Source of the DNA: Hahella sp. HNIBRBA332
GTDB taxonomy: Bacteria; Pseudomonadota; Gammaproteobacteria; Pseudomonadales; Oleiphilaceae
Direction: 5' to 3'
Length of the DNA stretch: 64,000 bases
Assembly: GCF_030719035.1 (NCBI RefSeq)
Contig: NZ_CP132203.1
Coordinates: forward strand, 2,480,001 to 2,544,000
The position numbers and the translations under genes are program-made. Within the stretch, counting starts at the first letter, position 1, and each line of letters opens with the position of its first letter. Under the pieces are notes generated by a model. It made no database searches, was not told where the DNA came from, and saw nothing but the letters and a program-made list of their open reading frames with translations. Below, in pieces: positions 35,356 through 45,722 of this stretch.

Positions 35356-36390
35356 ATGCGATTATGGGATCACCCACTTTCAGAGAATGACTTGCGCCAG
35401 AGCCTGCGCATCGCCACCGGCGCGGTGTTGGGTTTCACCATCAGCAAACTGTTTGGCTGGAACTACGGCGTCTTCTTCACCGTCACACCAGTATTGCTAC
35501 TGGGTTTAGCGCCAGTCATGAACGCGCATTTGGCGCGCCAACTGTTGGCCTCATCGGTGATCTGCGGCTTGGAAGTCGCTCTGTTGGGAGGTCTATTCGG
35601 CGCACACCCCGGAATAATGACCCTTCTCGCTTTCGGGCTGTTTCTGTATAAGTTCGCCTGCATGTCGAAAGGCCCATTGTTTCTGTTCGGGGCCAACAGC
35701 GTGCTCAGTTTGAGCATTATGCTGCACTTCGCCAGCTATCCTGGCGTGGACCTGAATGATCTGGTCGTCAGCAACATCCTGGCGGGACTGCTGTCCGTAC
35801 TGATCGCTTACTTGGCCACTTTTTTAATACCGGACGCCTCCCCTCGCCTGCCTCCACCTCAACCGGCGGAACCGAAAGGATCTCATCGCATGCGCCATGA
35901 AGCGCTGATGGGCGCGACCTTGGCGACCCTGTCATTTCTGGTGTTTCAGATATTCGATCTGAATGACTCCATGTCCGCTCAAGCCACCACCTTACTGCTG
36001 CTGTTTCCCATGCACTGGAACGGCGCGCTGGGCTACGCCCGCAAACGCGCCATGGGAACCCTGTTGGGCGTCGCCTTTGGCTTGCTGTGTCAGGTGATTC
36101 TGTATGATTGGACTGGCGTGTTGCTGCTGGTGATCCCACTACTGTGGATCGGGGCATTGTTCTTCAGCTATCTGCATGTCAAAGAATCCAGCGGCTCCGG
36201 GGCGGGATTCGGCGGGCTGACCACACTGGGCATCCTGTTCGGCCAATATCTATCCCCCACCAATGACCTGGTTTTCAGCGGGCTCTACCGTATCAGCAGT
36301 ATTTTCTTCGCCATCGTAGTGACCTTACTCGTCACTTATCTGGTGCATCGCATATTGAACCAGTTTGCGGCGACGCGGTTTAGTCATTGA
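35356..36390 (+). CDS. DUF2955/FUSC-like inner membrane transporter
   Basis: 344 residues with about ten hydrophobic segments in two repeats (LRIATGAVLGFTISKLFGWN; RKRAMGTLLGVAFGLLCQVI). This is the DUF2955 type that accompanies HlyD proteins, related in organisation to AaeB/FUSC aromatic-acid exporters. Twelve bases after the HlyD gene. Probably pumps aromatic or lipophilic compounds, induced through the MarR regulator. Confidence 0.85.
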   Translation: MRLWDHPLSENDLRQSLRIATGAVLGFTISKLFGWNYGVFFTVTPVLLLGLAPVMNAHLARQLLASSVICGLEVALLGGLFGAHPGIMTLLAFGLFLYKFACMSKGPLFLFGANSVLSLSIMLHFASYPGVDLNDLVVSNILAGLLSVLIAYLATFLIPDASPRLPPPQPAEPKGSHRMRHEALMGATLATLSFLVFQIFDLNDSMSAQATTLLLLFPMHWNGALGYARKRAMGTLLGVAFGLLCQVILYDWTGVLLLVIPLLWIGALFFSYLHVKESSGSGAGFGGLTTLGILFGQYLSPTNDLVFSGLYRISSIFFAIVVTLLVTYLVHRILNQFAATRFSH

Positions 36391-36417
36391 GTTGGTTATC
36401 TGTTCAGCCATGTCTAG

Positions 36418-36491
36418 TCCTGAAATAGGTGTCAACCTATTTCAGGACGGGTCACCATAACAAAAAAGGGAGCAACGAATGCTCCCTTTTT
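36418..36491. terminator. Hairpin and bidirectional terminator between convergent genes
   Basis: A 13-bp perfect stem (36418-36447, four-base loop) without T run is followed by GGGAGC/GCTCCC (36468-36486) flanked by A6 and T5, which works in both directions for the efflux operon and icd. Confidence 0.85.
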
Positions 36492-36553
36492 CTTAAGCCT
36501 GTTCGGCGGACGTCACTTACGACTTACACAAGCAACGTAGCTCCGAAAGTCGC

Positions 36554-38773
36554 TTAGCCGTCGATCAGCGCGTTCAGTGTGTCGCTTGGACGCATGGCTC
36601 TACTGACCAGTTTTGGATCTGCGTGGTAGTAACCACCCATTTCCACTGGAGTGCCTTCTTTGGCCAACAGTTCGCTGACGATTTTGTCTTCGTTCGCCGC
36701 CAGCTCTTTGGCCAACGGTGCGAACTGAGCCGCCAGTTCAGCGTCGTCGGTTTGCGCAGCAACGGCTTCCGCCCAGTACATCGCGAGATAGTAATGGCTA
36801 CCGCGGTTGTCCAGCTCACCCACCTTACGAGAAGGCGATTTGTCGTTCATCAGCAGTTTTTCTGTCGCTTTGTCCAGCGTCTTGGCCAGAATCTCGGCTT
36901 TCTTGTTGCCGGTCTTGACCGCGATGTCTTCGAAAGAAACCGCCAGCGCCAGGAATTCACCCAGGGAGTCCCAACGCAGGTGATTCTCTTCCGCGAATTG
37001 CTGTACGTGCTTAGGCGCAGAACCGCCAGCGCCAGTCTCGAACAGGCCGCCGCCCGCCATCAATGGAACCACAGACAGCATTTTGGCGCTGGTGCCCAGT
37101 TCCAGAATGGGGAACAAGTCGGTCAGGTAGTCGCGCAGAACGTTGCCCGTTACGGAGATAGTGTCTTTACCACGACGCAGACGCTCCAGTGTGGTGCGCA
37201 TAGCGACGTCATAGCCCATGATATGGATGTCCAGACCTTCAGTGTCGTGCTCTTTCAAGTACTCGACAACTTTGGCTTTCACGTTCATATCGTGGGGACG
37301 GTCTTCGTCCAGCCAGAAAATAGCCGGCATGCCGGACAGACGAGCGCGGGTTACGGCCAGTTTCACCCAGTCGCGAACAGGCAGGTCTTTGGTTTGACAT
37401 GCGCGCCAGATATCGCCCTTCTCCACTTCGTGCTGCATCAGCACATTGCCCTGGTCGTCGACGATGCGCATCACGCCGTCTGCATCCAGTTCATAAGTTT
37501 TATCGTGAGAGCCGTATTCTTCCGCTTTCTGCGCCATCAGACCCACGTTAGGCACAGTGCCCATTGTGGTAGGATCGAAGGCGTCGTGGTGCTTACAGAA
37601 GTTGATGACTTCCTGATAGATCGTAGCGTAGTTGGAGTCAGGGATAACCGCTTTAGTGTCCTTCAGCTTGCCATCCGCGCCCCACATTTTACCGCCTTCG
37701 CGGATCATCGCAGGCATGGAGGCGTCAACGATAACGTCAGAAGGCACGTGCAGGTTGGAGATGCCCTTGTCAGAGTTCACCATCGCCAGTTCGGGACGGT
37801 GCTCAAAGCAGTTAAGGATGTCTTTTTCGATTTCCTCGCGCTTGGACATCGGCAGCTGTTGAATTTTCTCGTACACGTTGCCCATACCGTTGTTGGGTTC
37901 AACGCCGAGTTCTTTGAAGGTTTCCGCGTGCTTCTTGAAAACGTCCTTGAAGTAAACCTTGACCGCATGACCGAACACGATAGGGTGAGACACCTTCATC
38001 ATGGTCGCTTTAACATGCAGAGACAGCAGGATGCCGACACGGCGTGCGCCTTCCATTTCCTGCTCCAGGAACTGGCACAGTTCTCTGACGCTCAGGCGCA
38101 TGCTGTCCAGGATTTCGTCTTTCTGCAGCTTCAGTTCGCGCTTCAATTGAACCGCGCCGTCTTTGCCGACGAACTCAATTCTGGCGACCATGGGACGATC
38201 GATGATCACGGACTTCTCAGTCGCGTGGAAATCGCCTTCACGCATGTGCGCAACGTGAGTCCGGGAAGCCTGGCTCCATTTGCCCATTTTGTGGGGGTGC
38301 TTACGGGCGTATTGTTTAACCGCCGCAGGCGCGCGACGATCGGAGTTGCCTTCACGCAGAACCGGGTTTACCGCGCTGCCCAGCACTTTCGCGTAGGCCT
38401 GCTCGATTTTTTTCTCTTCTTCAGTCACCGCCTCTTCTGGATAGTTCGGCACGTTGAAGCCCTGCTGCTGCAGTTCTTTGATCGTCGCTTTCAACTGCGG
38501 AATGGAGGCGCTGATGTTTGGCAGCTTGATGACGTTGGCGTCGGCTTGTTTTACCAACTCACCCAACTCCGCCAGCGCGTCAGGCACTTTCTGTTCTTCA
38601 GAGAGACATTCAGGGAAATTAGCGAGAACTCGCGCCGCCAAAGAAATATCGCTGGTTTCTACGTCTACGCCCGCAGCTGAGGCGAATTTCTTAATGATCG
38701 GCAATAAAGAATAGGTTGCTAGTAGAGGCGCTTCGTCAGTAAGTGTATAGACGATTTTGGTATTACTAGGCAT
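36554..38773 (-). CDS. icd: Isocitrate dehydrogenase, NADP-dependent, monomeric type
   Basis: 739 residues, the usual size for monomeric IDH. Family sequences throughout: KIVYTLTDEAPLLATYSLLP, PNISASIPQLKATIKELQ, EGNSDRRAPAAVKQYARKHP, VSHPIVFGHAVKVYFKDVF, NSDKGISNLHVPSDVIVDAS and LTDLFPILELGTSAKMLSVV. It converts isocitrate to 2-oxoglutarate and CO2 with NADPH production in the TCA cycle, cytosolic. AT-rich leader upstream. Confidence 0.96.
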   Translation of the reverse strand: MPSNTKIVYTLTDEAPLLATYSLLPIIKKFASAAGVDVETSDISLAARVLANFPECLSEEQKVPDALAELGELVKQADANVIKLPNISASIPQLKATIKELQQQGFNVPNYPEEAVTEEEKKIEQAYAKVLGSAVNPVLREGNSDRRAPAAVKQYARKHPHKMGKWSQASRTHVAHMREGDFHATEKSVIIDRPMVARIEFVGKDGAVQLKRELKLQKDEILDSMRLSVRELCQFLEQEMEGARRVGILLSLHVKATMMKVSHPIVFGHAVKVYFKDVFKKHAETFKELGVEPNNGMGNVYEKIQQLPMSKREEIEKDILNCFEHRPELAMVNSDKGISNLHVPSDVIVDASMPAMIREGGKMWGADGKLKDTKAVIPDSNYATIYQEVINFCKHHDAFDPTTMGTVPNVGLMAQKAEEYGSHDKTYELDADGVMRIVDDQGNVLMQHEVEKGDIWRACQTKDLPVRDWVKLAVTRARLSGMPAIFWLDEDRPHDMNVKAKVVEYLKEHDTEGLDIHIMGYDVAMRTTLERLRRGKDTISVTGNVLRDYLTDLFPILELGTSAKMLSVVPLMAGGGLFETGAGGSAPKHVQQFAEENHLRWDSLGEFLALAVSFEDIAVKTGNKKAEILAKTLDKATEKLLMNDKSPSRKVGELDNRGSHYYLAMYWAEAVAAQTDDAELAAQFAPLAKELAANEDKIVSELLAKEGTPVEMGGYYHADPKLVSRAMRPSDTLNALIDG

Positions 38774-39009
38774 TAAGTCCCCCTAGGTTTGTGGCAAGGT
38801 CACCCAGTGTGGAAAAACGAACAGCTTTTGGCCGCCGCTTTTTTATACACAAAAGGCAGTGTAAATTTTTGGCGCCGCATTATACCTGAAAACCACACTT
38901 ATTTTATATAAGTTGTATTAAAGGCGAGAACAACTTACCGCTGTTCACGACGACGCCAAAGGTCAAAAAACTCTTCATCTACAGGGAGGGTTTGAACGAT
39001 AAGAGTAGG

Positions 39010-40392
39010 CTATGCAGCGCAACTCTGTTTAGGCCGGTTAGCTATAAGAGTATTCCGCCCATAGGTCGACACGTAATACAAACGCGCAACTTGCAAAATG
39101 GATAAAACAAACAAGCCTACCGTCATAGATAAAAACAGATCGAACACGATCCCCTCACCTTGGACGTTACCCCACACCAATACCATGGGAATACAAATCA
39201 CGAAATAAGATATAAGTAGTGATACGAATGAGAAAAATGTGTCTTTGAATGCCGTCAGAACAATCCCGGCGGATGCTTGCACCCCGTCGAACAAACAGGC
39301 CAGCAGCATAAGAGGAACGATCTCAAGCGCCAATTCCGCGACACGACTATCAGGTGTATAAAAATAGACCAACTTGTCGCTAATTAAATAAACAACGGCG
39401 ATTAAAGACGACATCACAACGACGCCGTTAAACAGAAAAGCAATAAACCAGCGCCGCGGTTCCGCTTGCACGTCTATGACTGCCCCTACGCGGGACATTT
39501 GCGCTTGCCCGTAGGCGATGGCGAAAATGAACGCTATAGAAGCGATACTGTTGAGAATACCGAAGGCCGCGGCGGAATCTGCTCCAGAATAGGCCGCGAT
39601 CATCGCGAGAACCGACATGGCTGCAAACTTGGCTATCACCGAGGCGGAAATCGGCGCGCCGATTAGGATGATGCGCCTCAGCATTTTCCTCTCCACCCGC
39701 AACGCGTCTTTTCCCGCCTGAAAGTTAAACAATCCAGCGCCGCACAAGCGATAGCCAAACGCCAGTGCAAAGACATACCCGATAACCGTTCCTATCGCCG
39801 CTCCCTGCTCCCCCATCGGCGCAAATCCCAGCCAGCCGTATACCAGCACCACCGTGCTCAGGGCGTTCACCGCAAAAGATAAAGCGCTTATTTTTAACAG
39901 AGGCTTGGTGTTCTTGGTCACCACAAACAAATTGGTCACCAGCATGCTGAGTGAAAGGGGAACCAGTCCCAAGGCCAGAACATCCAGATAGCGACTGGCG
40001 GCGAAGGCAATGTCCGCAGGCAGATTTAAAAACGTCAACGCCACCCCGTGCAATTGCAGCAGCAGACATCCCACTACCCCGGAAAACAACGCCAGTTGCG
40101 CGCCACTGCGTATCACCCGATGCTTACCCGCAGCATCTTCAGATTGAAAATACAGCGGGACCATTCCCCTGATTAAACCGTTGATCGCCGTCGCAAAGAT
40201 AATAAAGACGCTGTTGCCGACGACAGCGGCGGAAAGTGAAACCGTTGAAAATCGCCCCAAAACGATCATATCCGTCAGCCCCGCTATCATGCTGAGACTG
40301 AGAGAAATCAATATTGGGTAGGCGATGGTGAGAGAAGCGATAAGTTCTTTAAAGCAGTACTCAACTTCCGCTTTGACGACGGCCATTTTCAT
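39010..40392 (-). CDS. MATE-family efflux transporter
   Basis: 460 residues from ATG 40392, preceded by AGGAC; the 40503 start adds 37 unlikely residues. About twelve membrane helices. N-terminal repeat LTIAYPILISLSLSMIAGLT with DMIVLGRFS and C-terminal repeat RIILIGAPISASVIAKFAAM are typical MATE. It should export drugs or metabolites using a sodium or proton gradient. No operon partner. Confidence 0.88.
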   Translation of the reverse strand: MKMAVVKAEVEYCFKELIASLTIAYPILISLSLSMIAGLTDMIVLGRFSTVSLSAAVVGNSVFIIFATAINGLIRGMVPLYFQSEDAAGKHRVIRSGAQLALFSGVVGCLLLQLHGVALTFLNLPADIAFAASRYLDVLALGLVPLSLSMLVTNLFVVTKNTKPLLKISALSFAVNALSTVVLVYGWLGFAPMGEQGAAIGTVIGYVFALAFGYRLCGAGLFNFQAGKDALRVERKMLRRIILIGAPISASVIAKFAAMSVLAMIAAYSGADSAAAFGILNSIASIAFIFAIAYGQAQMSRVGAVIDVQAEPRRWFIAFLFNGVVVMSSLIAVVYLISDKLVYFYTPDSRVAELALEIVPLMLLACLFDGVQASAGIVLTAFKDTFFSFVSLLISYFVICIPMVLVWGNVQGEGIVFDLFLSMTVGLFVLSILQVARLYYVSTYGRNTLIANRPKQSCAA

Positions 40393-40553
40393 AAATAACG
40401 TCCTGTTTCCACAATCTCCGACACATAGATCAGAGCCGCATTTCCTTGGCTTGTTTACTTGTAACGCGATGGATATCAACGGCTGCGTAGAGTACCACAA
40501 CATCGTTGCATGGAGGGCGGCGATTTATAGCGTAAGACAGGGAATTAAAGCAG

Positions 40554-40865
40554 TTATTCGCCTATATCTGGCGGCGGGAAGTCGACGCCAATAACAACGC
40601 TATGCAAATCGATGGACAGGTCTTTCTTTAAAACAGAAAATGCAACTTCAAAACCGCTATTGGGCGCAGTGGAAATAAGTGTGACGGAAAAACTGTCAGG
40701 CAGTTCTGCAATGGTGATTTTATATTCGCCTGATAACTCATTCAGCGGTCTGGAGAAGTCACCGTAACTTCCCCAATCGCCATGGCGCATTAGCGCCTGT
40801 TCAACGGAAGCGATGGCGCTTTTTCTATCTTTTGTGCGCCCGGTATATTCAATACTGTCTGTCAT
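40554..40865 (-). CDS. Hypothetical small protein
   Basis: 103 residues from ATG 40865 (GGAA before it; TTG 40868 also open). Soluble, acidic C-terminus (VVIGVDFPPPDIGE). Helix then beta-strands, similar in size to immunity proteins, but no family recognised. Confidence 0.5.
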   Translation of the reverse strand: MTDSIEYTGRTKDRKSAIASVEQALMRHGDWGSYGDFSRPLNELSGEYKITIAELPDSFSVTLISTAPNSGFEVAFSVLKKDLSIDLHSVVIGVDFPPPDIGE

Positions 40866-40966
40866 CAATAAATTCCGGTCGCCAACTCATCACCCAAGCT
40901 ACAAATTTGAGGGGCCCCGATACAACATTTACAGTCATATCAGGACCACAATACAGCAAACTCAGT

Positions 40967-42865
40967 CTACTCGCCTACGACAGTGACCGTCGCAAAAGTC
41001 GACCGCCCCACTCCATCGCTCAGCTCCACTGAAAACTGGTCCTGCCCCGGGAAGTCTGGATCAGCGATATATATGAAATCAGCGCCCTGCAGCATCACGT
41101 TTCCATACTGTGGCGGCGTGGCCACCGCGTAGGCGATTGCGTCGGTTTCCGGGTCGTATCCCGCCAGCGTCCCATTGAGCGTTCCAGATGACGGATAAAC
41201 AAATGCCTGTTCCCACGAGACCGGCGGCTGATTTTCGTGTGCGCCAATATCCGAAGCGGGTCCGCCTGGACGCGGATAGTCGGCGTAATCCGATGATGCG
41301 ATCAGAGGCGGCGTCGCGTTGTCCACGATGGCGGAATTAGTCGCCGCCACACGATAATCGTCCTGAGCGGCGTTCACGAACTGCGCTTGCATCGGATCAG
41401 CGTAGAACTGGTTGCCTTCCACCAGAATGCTGGCATTGCCAATATCGCGGATGGGACTGATCAGATCCTGAATATCCGCCAGCAAGTTGTTGGCGATATG
41501 CGCGCTGTCCAGGTCACTGTAATAACTAATACCGTACTCACGCGCTCCGACGATGGTGTTGTTAAAGAGGTTGGCGCTGTGGCCTGCGGAGATCAATATG
41601 CCGTGCCCTTTGCCGTTATTGGCGCGACCAGAGTCGATAATCAGATTATTGAAAACGTCGAAATGGGAGTCGCTGGTCTCCCCATACTCTTTGATATAGA
41701 CGCCGGCGCGATCCGATCCTTTTATCAGGTTGTTGTAGATGCTCACCTGATGTACGTCATAGCCATAGATCCCATGCATGTCGTTGGGTCCGCCGTCATG
41801 AGACCAACCCGTGTTGATCACTTCATTATGGTGGATGCGATTATTGGGGCCACGCAGGCCGCGTATCTGAATGCCTTCATAGCCAATGTCGCGCAGCCGG
41901 TTGTAGGCGACCGTCAGGTCGTGAGTGGTGGAGTAGGCGCCGCCGCCCTGGTCCGCAGCCTTACCCAAATAAAAAGCCTCCTCGGAGATATCGTGAATAT
42001 TATTGTGGTGAATGTGGATGCCGTCAGTGGGCGGCGCGGCGCCCAGGGGATATTTGCTGCCAAAGCTGATCGCCATGACGGTATGATCAATCTCCAGATA
42101 GGCCAGCTCAATGTGCTGCGTATAAGCCTCGCCCATGCGGATGCCCTTGGTGGCCCCGCCATGAATATGAATGCCTGTATCCAGATCATCATCGCCCACG
42201 CCCATGATCTGCACATATTTGCAGGCGTCCAGCTCAATGGTGTGGCCCCCCTTGCCCAGTTCAACCGCGCCCTTATTGATGATCACGATGGGGCGCTCAG
42301 GCGTTCCCTGCAGTCCCCATATGCGCAGCGTTTTGCTGCGGGTTCCCGATGAGATTTCGATACGATCTCCGGGCTGAATAAAGGGGAAGTTAATCGGCTT
42401 GCCGGCGCCATACACCGCGTCCTCCGCATAGGGGCCGTACATATGCGAGACGCCGTTGTAGCCGTTGCTGGGAGAAAAAACATAGCGGTTGATCTGTCCA
42501 TCTTCCGTGGAAATCGTCACCCGCGCCTGCGCCCTCTCCCCTTGTTGATCCAAGATGTAGAACTCAAACACATCGACGCCGACAAAATCCGTCTGCGGGG
42601 TATACCGCCATCTGGCGCCGTCCGCCGACTGTCCCGGCAGAGGACTGAGCACGCCGTGAGAGGGCGCCGCAGCAATACCAAACCTAACCCCATCCTGACT
42701 GGCGCTCAGACTATCCAGACTGATATCCAGAGACGTATTTATTGCTGTGACATAGCTGATATTTGAGGCTTGGGGAGCGGCCTGCAGCGACGTACTGGCC
42801 AGTACCCATAGCAATGGCCATAGAAGGGTTGAAATCAAAGCGCGTGAGTAATTCGACATGAGCAT
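40967..42865 (-). CDS. Secreted right-handed beta-helix protein with flanking Ig-like domains
   Basis: 632 residues; AGGAGG before the ATG. Signal peptide ~1-28. An N-terminal cadherin-like/Big domain (RWRYTPQTDFVGVDVFEFYI), a central parallel beta-helix with repeated HHN/NN-I motifs (GIHIHHNNIHDISEEAFYLG, NRIHHNEVINTG, VYIKEYGETSDSHFDVFNNL, ANLFNNTIVGAREYGISYYS), then a second cadherin-like domain (YIADPDFPGQDQFSVELSDG). Beta-helices of this kind bind or cleave polysaccharide; no clear catalytic residues seen. Confidence 0.85.
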   Translation of the reverse strand: MLMSNYSRALISTLLWPLLWVLASTSLQAAPQASNISYVTAINTSLDISLDSLSASQDGVRFGIAAAPSHGVLSPLPGQSADGARWRYTPQTDFVGVDVFEFYILDQQGERAQARVTISTEDGQINRYVFSPSNGYNGVSHMYGPYAEDAVYGAGKPINFPFIQPGDRIEISSGTRSKTLRIWGLQGTPERPIVIINKGAVELGKGGHTIELDACKYVQIMGVGDDDLDTGIHIHGGATKGIRMGEAYTQHIELAYLEIDHTVMAISFGSKYPLGAAPPTDGIHIHHNNIHDISEEAFYLGKAADQGGGAYSTTHDLTVAYNRLRDIGYEGIQIRGLRGPNNRIHHNEVINTGWSHDGGPNDMHGIYGYDVHQVSIYNNLIKGSDRAGVYIKEYGETSDSHFDVFNNLIIDSGRANNGKGHGILISAGHSANLFNNTIVGAREYGISYYSDLDSAHIANNLLADIQDLISPIRDIGNASILVEGNQFYADPMQAQFVNAAQDDYRVAATNSAIVDNATPPLIASSDYADYPRPGGPASDIGAHENQPPVSWEQAFVYPSSGTLNGTLAGYDPETDAIAYAVATPPQYGNVMLQGADFIYIADPDFPGQDQFSVELSDGVGRSTFATVTVVGE

Positions 42866-43154
42866 TATTCCTCCTGAAATATTTAGGTGTCCTGTACGTT
42901 AAAGCGGCGATTACTCCCAAGGCTTCGTTTTTGGTTTTATTCGAGAGTCTAACGACGGACGTTCGCCAGATGCAGACAATTATAGATGCATTCCGGACGT
43001 CGCTTAGGTAGACGTTGATGATGTTTTTTTACATTCTGTGAAGTATTTGGAACAGTCTTGTCGGCAGTGCGCAAAACGAACCAAAATAGATTATTTGCCT
43101 CCCACAGGTTACTGTCCGTTCACAGAACGTTAAGGCGGAGATTGAAGTATTAAC

Positions 43155-43457
43155 ATGAAAGAAAATGACAAAGCGCTTCAGCGCCAGGTGGCGAATTGCC
43201 TCGCCGTCACCGACAATCCTTTCTCCCAGTCCGCCAGATCATCCCAGGAGGAAACCATAAAGGCGATGACAGCGCTGCTGCAGCACACCGACAGCGACCG
43301 TGTTTTGGCGGCGTTAAACGCAGAAAAAGAGCGCCTGGAGTTACTCCTTGAGCATAAGCCAGGGAGCATGACTGCCGCGGAGATCGCAATGCAGGACAAG
43401 GAGCGGCTTTGGAATTGCCGCGCCGCCATTGCATGGATCGAAAAGCGCATCACCTAA
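43155..43457 (+). CDS. Hypothetical helical protein
   Basis: 100 residues, charged and mostly helical (AALNAEKERLELLLEHKPGS then AEIAMQDKERLWNCRAAIAW). Preceded by AAGGCGGAG and followed by a terminator, so it is a real transcription unit. Family not recognised; cytosolic. Confidence 0.6.
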   Translation: MKENDKALQRQVANCLAVTDNPFSQSARSSQEETIKAMTALLQHTDSDRVLAALNAEKERLELLLEHKPGSMTAAEIAMQDKERLWNCRAAIAWIEKRIT

Positions 43458-43483
43458 AGAAGCAGATTTTCCAGCTTAACGAA

Positions 43484-43513
43484 AAACGCCCGCCCAAAAT
43501 CGGGCAGGCGTTT
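43484..43513. terminator. Bidirectional terminator
   Basis: AAACGCC and GGCGTTT arms with an inner GCCC/GGGC stem lie between the convergent 43155 gene and katG; A and T runs flank both sides. Confidence 0.72.
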
Positions 43514-43544
43514 AATCCGCGTTTGCAAGCAAATGGCTCGCTGG

Positions 43545-45722
43545 TTACGCCAAGTCGAAGCGATCCAGGTCCATGACTTTGCTCCAGGCGGCGACAAAGT
43601 CTTTCAGGAAGCGCTCCTGCGCATCGGAGCTGGCGTACACTTCAGCCAAGGCTCTGAGCTGGGAATTGGAGCCGAAAACCAGATCCACTCGCGTACCGCT
43701 CCATTTCACTTCTCCCGTTACTCGGTCACGCCCTTCAAACACATCCTCCTCTTTGGAGGTCGCTTTCCACACTGTGCCCATATCAAGCAGGTTGACGAAG
43801 AAGTCGTTGGTCAGCGATTCCGGACGTTGGGTAAAGACGCCGTGTTTGCTCTGTCCGACATTGGTGTTGAGAACGCGCATGCCGCCAATCAGCGCCATCA
43901 TTTCCGGCGCGGTGAGCGTCAACAGTTGCGCCCTGTCCACCAGTAACTCTTCCGCCGACACGGCGTATTTGCCCTTCGTGTAGTTACGGAATCCATCTGC
44001 AATTGGCTCCAGCACATCAAACGCTTCAATGTCGGTTTGATCTTGCGATGCATCCATACGCCCCGGCGTGAATGGGACCTTGATACTATGTCCAGCGTTC
44101 TGCGCGGCTTTCTCAACACCGGCGCACCCCGCCAGCACAATCATATCCGCCAGTGAGACTTTCTTGCCGCCGGACTGCGCGCTGTTGAACTCACCCTGGA
44201 TGCCTTCGAGGGTCTTCAACACGTGCGCCAACTGGTCAGGCTGATTGACCTCCCACGCCTTCTGCGGAGCCAGCCGAATACGCGCGCCATTGGCGCCGCC
44301 GCGCATGTCAGAGCCGCGATAGGTGGAGGCGGACGCCCAGGCGGTGGACACCAGTTGCCCCACGGATAGACCTGATGCAAGAATTTTACCCTTCAATGCG
44401 CTGACATCCTGGTCGTTGATCAAAGGGTGATCTACAGCAGGAATCGGGTCTTGCCAGATTAACTCTTCTGTGGGCACTTCTGGTCCGAGGTAACGCACGC
44501 GTGGCCCCATATCCCGATGGGTCAGCTTAAACCAGGCGCGAGCGAAGGCGTCCGCGAATTGGTCCGGATTCTCATAAAACCGTCTGGAGATCTTCTCGTA
44601 CGCGGGATCAAATCTCAGGGAAAGATCCGTGGTCAACATAGTCGGAACGTGACGCTTCGAGGGGTCATGGGCGTCGGGAATTTTGTCCGCGCCAGCGCCG
44701 CCTTTGGGAACCCATTGATGAGCGCCGGCGGGGCTCTTGGTCAGCTCCCATTCATAGCCAAACAGGTTTTCGAAGAAGTTGTTGCTCCATTGGGTCGGCG
44801 TTTCCGTCCAGGTCACTTCCAGGCCACTGGTGATAGCGTCGCCGGCTTTACCGGAACCGTAGCTGCTTCTCCACCCCAGGCCCTGCTCTTCCAGGCCCGC
44901 CGCTTCCGGTTCCGGCCCCACATTCGCCGCATCGCCGGCGCCGTGGGTTTTACCGAAAGTATGTCCGCCGGCGATCAGCGCCACGGTTTCTTCATCATCC
45001 ATCGCCATGCGTACGAAGGTTTCGCGAATGTCTTTGGCCGCAGCGATGGGGTCAGGGTTGCCGTTAGGGCCTTCCGGGTTCACGTAGATCAGGCCCATCT
45101 GCACTGCAGCCAGTGGATTCTCAAGGTCTCTATCGCCGGAATAACGTTTATCGTCCAGCCAGGTTTTCTCGGCGCCCCAGTAAATATCCTGCTCCGGTTC
45201 CCAGATATCCGCACGTCCGCCGCCAAAACCAAAGGTTTTAAAGCCCATCGACTCCAGCGCCACGTTACCGGCGAGAATCATCAGGTCAGCCCAGGAAATC
45301 TTCTGTCCATATTTCTGTTTGATCGGCCACAGCAAACGTCTCGCTTTGTCCAGATTTACGTTATCCGGCCAGCTATTCAGGGGGGCGAAGCGTTGATTGC
45401 CGGTACCGCCGCCGCCACGACCGTCGCCGGTGCGGTAGGTGCCGGCGCTGTGCCACGCCATACGGATAAACAAAGGACCATAATGACCAAAGTCCGCCGG
45501 CCACCAATCTTGAGAGTCAGTCATCAATGCAGTCAGATCCTGCTTTACCGCCGCCAGATCCAGGCTTTTAAAAGCTTCCGCGTAGTTGAATTCCTCACCC
45601 AGTGGATTGGATAAAGAGGAGCGTTGGTGGAGGATTTCGAGCCGCAACTGGTTGGGCCACCAATCCCGGTTCGATGTTCCCTCCGCTGGCGCGTGATGAA
45701 AGGGACATTTGCTATCAGACAT
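43545..45722 (-). CDS. katG: Catalase-peroxidase
   Basis: 725 residues from ATG 45722, with GGAGAG before it. Distal heme site RMAWHSAGTYR (Arg, Trp, His) and GLIYVNPEGPNG with MDDEET supply the Trp-Tyr-Met crosslink residues. Proximal His in AGGHTFGKTHGAG. Both homologous halves are present (second half LIWQDPIPAVDHPLI, WASASTYRGSDMRGGANGAR). Degrades H2O2. Upstream there are ATAG/CTAT half-sites near 45828-45852 that could belong to an OxyR site, but the spacing is not clear. Confidence 0.97.
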   Translation of the reverse strand: MSDSKCPFHHAPAEGTSNRDWWPNQLRLEILHQRSSLSNPLGEEFNYAEAFKSLDLAAVKQDLTALMTDSQDWWPADFGHYGPLFIRMAWHSAGTYRTGDGRGGGGTGNQRFAPLNSWPDNVNLDKARRLLWPIKQKYGQKISWADLMILAGNVALESMGFKTFGFGGGRADIWEPEQDIYWGAEKTWLDDKRYSGDRDLENPLAAVQMGLIYVNPEGPNGNPDPIAAAKDIRETFVRMAMDDEETVALIAGGHTFGKTHGAGDAANVGPEPEAAGLEEQGLGWRSSYGSGKAGDAITSGLEVTWTETPTQWSNNFFENLFGYEWELTKSPAGAHQWVPKGGAGADKIPDAHDPSKRHVPTMLTTDLSLRFDPAYEKISRRFYENPDQFADAFARAWFKLTHRDMGPRVRYLGPEVPTEELIWQDPIPAVDHPLINDQDVSALKGKILASGLSVGQLVSTAWASASTYRGSDMRGGANGARIRLAPQKAWEVNQPDQLAHVLKTLEGIQGEFNSAQSGGKKVSLADMIVLAGCAGVEKAAQNAGHSIKVPFTPGRMDASQDQTDIEAFDVLEPIADGFRNYTKGKYAVSAEELLVDRAQLLTLTAPEMMALIGGMRVLNTNVGQSKHGVFTQRPESLTNDFFVNLLDMGTVWKATSKEEDVFEGRDRVTGEVKWSGTRVDLVFGSNSQLRALAEVYASSDAQERFLKDFVAAWSKVMDLDRFDLA

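Noticed and set aside
36623..38680. 685-codon plus-strand open frame opposite icd
   Set aside because: Shadow of a highly conserved gene with biased codon use; no ribosome site, no domain.
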